Source: Flagellimonas aquimarina (GTDB lineage Bacteria; Bacteroidota; Bacteroidia; Flavobacteriales; Flavobacteriaceae). Taken from it: a stretch of 64,000 nucleotides of DNA. How positions within the stretch are numbered: the stretch's first letter is position 1; every line of letters begins with the position of its first letter. The notes under the pieces were generated by a model, which made no database searches, had not been told where the DNA came from, and saw only the letters and a program-made list of their open reading frames with translations. The position numbers and the translations under genes were made by a program. The stretch lies in NCBI RefSeq assembly GCF_003149745.1, contig NZ_QGEG01000005.1, positions 42,952 to 106,951 on the forward strand, written 5' to 3'. Shown here piece by piece: positions 62,756 through 64,000 of this stretch.

Positions 62756-64000
62756 GTGAATGCACGTATTACAAATTTGGTCATTTGCCTACTGATGACT
62801 GCTTCGCTAAAAGCTCAGATTAAAATTGGTGATAATCCACAGAATTTAGATCCCTCTTCTGTTCTAGAGCTAGAAAGTAACTCTCGGGTATTGGTCATTA
62901 CCAGAATGACCACAATACAAATGGAAAACACAGCTCCCTTACGAGGAGCCGTAGTCTACAATACAGATACGCAGTGTGTTCATTTTTATGATGGTGCCCT
63001 TTGGATCAATCTTTGTGATAGGCCAGATGAACAGACATTCTCTGCAGATGCCATTGTAAACTTTAGTCCTACAATGATTATAACCCCAGATGCGAATGGA
63101 ACCAACTTCAACTTTGAAGTTGGTGAAATAAGGGGTGAAAATATTGTGGATACATCAATTAATGGCTCAGTGGATATACAGGAAGGATCCATTACTGGGC
63201 TTCAATTGCAAGATGCCACCATATCTTTTGATAAGTTGGCAGATGGAATCAACACAGGTGAACTTCTACAATGGAATGGCGCCGAATGGATATTGATAGA
63301 TGAGACCGGCTTAACGGTTACCGAAATTGATGGTGTGGTTGGAAATGAAATTTTGAATGCAGCTGACGGAACGCTTATACGCACCGGAGCAGGAAGCGAC
63401 ATTGACCCTTTTGTATTGGATGTTAGCGTTGGTGGAATAACAAACGTGGAGATAGGAGCTGATGCAGTTACTTCGGATAAAATTCTCGATGGGGAAGTCA
63501 ATACGAACGATATTGCCAATGATGCTATCAATAACGCAAAAATGGATGATGATGCAATAGGTACCAATGAGATAATCGACGATGCCGTGACCAGAGACCA
63601 AATAAACGCTAACGTTGCAGGAATTGGATTAGTCCAAGCGGTTGATGGATCTCTAGAAGTAGATGTGACCGCAATTACCGGGGACGGAGATATCACATCA
63701 ACCGATGGAACCATAGCATTTGTGGGAACGACCACAGATGCCCTCTTCGAGGATGTATCCTTTGATGTAGCTGACAATGCCATAACAAATCTAAAGATGG
63801 CGGATAATGCCATAGGTACTAACGAGATAATCGATGATGCCGTGACAACGACAAAAATATTGGATGCCAACGTCACAAATGCAAAACTTGACAAAGCAAA
63901 CATCCCATTAAGTGGGTTTGGGGCAGCTACCGCAAATGTGACCATGGGAAGCTTCCAAATAAACAACCTGTTGGACCCTACACTTGCGCAGGACGCCGCA
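62756..64000 (+). CDS. Long repetitive secreted surface protein, truncated by window end
   Basis: An open frame of 415 codons runs to the right edge without a stop. It starts at GTG 62756 (MNARITNLVICLLMTASLKAQ, a signal peptide), or at TTG 62729, nine codons earlier. After a conserved opening (SSVLELESNSRVLVITRM), typical of Bacteroidota proteins related to phage-tail or adhesin-like collars, come short repeats rich in Asp, Asn, Ile and Thr, including two copies of GTNEIIDDAV. The pattern predicts a beta-helical or fibre-like surface protein. A TAGTTTTG box at 62710 could be its -7 element. Confidence 0.75.
   Translation, partial: MNARITNLVICLLMTASLKAQIKIGDNPQNLDPSSVLELESNSRVLVITRMTTIQMENTAPLRGAVVYNTDTQCVHFYDGALWINLCDRPDEQTFSADAIVNFSPTMIITPDANGTNFNFEVGEIRGENIVDTSINGSVDIQEGSITGLQLQDATISFDKLADGINTGELLQWNGAEWILIDETGLTVTEIDGVVGNEILNAADGTLIRTGAGSDIDPFVLDVSVGGITNVEIGADAVTSDKILDGEVNTNDIANDAINNAKMDDDAIGTNEIIDDAVTRDQINANVAGIGLVQAVDGSLEVDVTAITGDGDITSTDGTIAFVGTTTDALFEDVSFDVADNAITNLKMADNAIGTNEIIDDAVTTTKILDANVTNAKLDKANIPLSGFGAATANVTMGSFQINNLLDPTLAQDAA
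63548..63591 (+). repeat. Coding repeat copy 1 (AIGTNEIIDDAV unit)
   Basis: A 44-base unit encoding DDAIGTNEIIDDAV plus part of the next codon. It matches the copy at 63803 at 39 of 44 bases by hand count, with nearly all differences silent, as expected for a protein repeat under selection. Confidence 0.7.
63803..63846 (+). repeat. Coding repeat copy 2 (AIGTNEIIDDAV unit)
   Basis: Second copy of the 44-base unit, encoding DNAIGTNEIIDDAV. The unit period is 255 bases (85 residues), and looser variants lie between the copies (SDKILDGEVNTNDIANDAIN). Confidence 0.7.

Noticed and set aside
63548..63846. Two similar 44-base repeats considered as a CRISPR array
   Set aside because: There are only two copies, the differences are synonymous in one frame and the distance is 255 bases. 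They are protein repeats.
63202..63966. 254-residue antisense open frame against the repetitive surface protein
   Set aside because: It mirrors the plus-strand frame, which has a signal peptide, family-like opening and protein-level repeats with silent changes. The antisense product is a Ser/Thr/Val-rich low-complexity shadow.
62756..64000. Prophage tail-fibre gene
   Set aside because: The protein has an export signal, and all visible neighbours are chromosomal. No phage structural, integrase or lysis genes are seen.

Overview
The window is a chromosomal stretch of an AT-rich member of the Bacteroidota, almost certainly a (probably marine) Flavobacteriaceae. Supporting signs are promoter boxes of the Bacteroidota form TAnnTTTG, short lipoprotein and secreted-protein signal peptides, a Bacteroidota-type PEP carboxylase, and DUF1573, DUF6702 and carboxypeptidase-regulatory-like proteins. 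The gene neighbourhoods (rsfS-ftsH-LUD-cdsA-psd, ddl-coaD facing PASTA-rluD) are typical of that family. I cannot fix the genus. I see no insertion sequence, prophage, CRISPR array, tRNA or rRNA. The region is mostly core genome with a few accessory islands, and no stretch above about 300 bases lacks a gene.

Layout. 1-1367: end of a trp operon (trpB truncated by the window edge, trpA). 1389-4196: M20 peptidase, a lone receiver protein and a uracil-DNA-glycosylase-like protein. 4245-10964: ppc, yaaA, rluD and a PASTA protein on the minus strand, then ddl-coaD on the plus strand. 11169-13416: PAS histidine kinase with receiver. 13488-17643: M14 lipoprotein, Nudix protein, pyrE, an SRPBCC protein and birA. 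17725-22433: rsfS-ftsH-LUD-cdsA-psd-ACBP, a membrane and phospholipid operon. 22430-33857 (minus): sterol-desaturase-like enzyme, YdeP-type molybdopterin oxidoreductase, an ECF sigma factor with a secreted NTF2-like partner, a sugar island (nucleotidyltransferase, GHMP kinase, GH109) and valS. 34054-38189: DUF1573 protein, PDZ aspartyl protease, aminotransferase, murB. 38388-40590: sigma/anti-sigma pair, small Cys-rich membrane protein and a second ECF sigma factor. 40651-47707: lipA, gap, TPR hybrid kinase, lpxK, nif3 and a cysteine-free 'zinc ribbon' coiled coil. 47779-57942: kmo, clpP, a sigma/small protein/MscS operon, a lipoprotein, MFS and AraC, kynU, GNAT, O-methyltransferase, PAP2 and tatA. 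58028-62539: M1 peptidase, DUF6702 protein and two tandem carboxypeptidase-regulatory-like paralogues. 62756 to the end: the start of a long repetitive secreted protein.

How genes work together. trpAB makes tryptophan, while kmo and kynU would break down its kynurenine derivatives. The GH109-kinase-nucleotidyltransferase trio looks like a sugar-salvage route, possibly for N-acetylgalactosamine. GH109 carries a twin-arginine signal, and tatA lies in the same window. Four ECF sigma factors and five two-component proteins make the window rich in regulation.

Most notable signals: four genes (pyrE, the sterol-desaturase-like gene, the ydeP-like gene, tatA) carry TAnnTTTG exactly four bases before their ATG, suggesting leaderless mRNAs; an operon pairs a secreted NTF2-like protein with an ECF sigma factor bearing a Cys-rich tail; and the sugar island. 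No clearly unprecedented system is visible.
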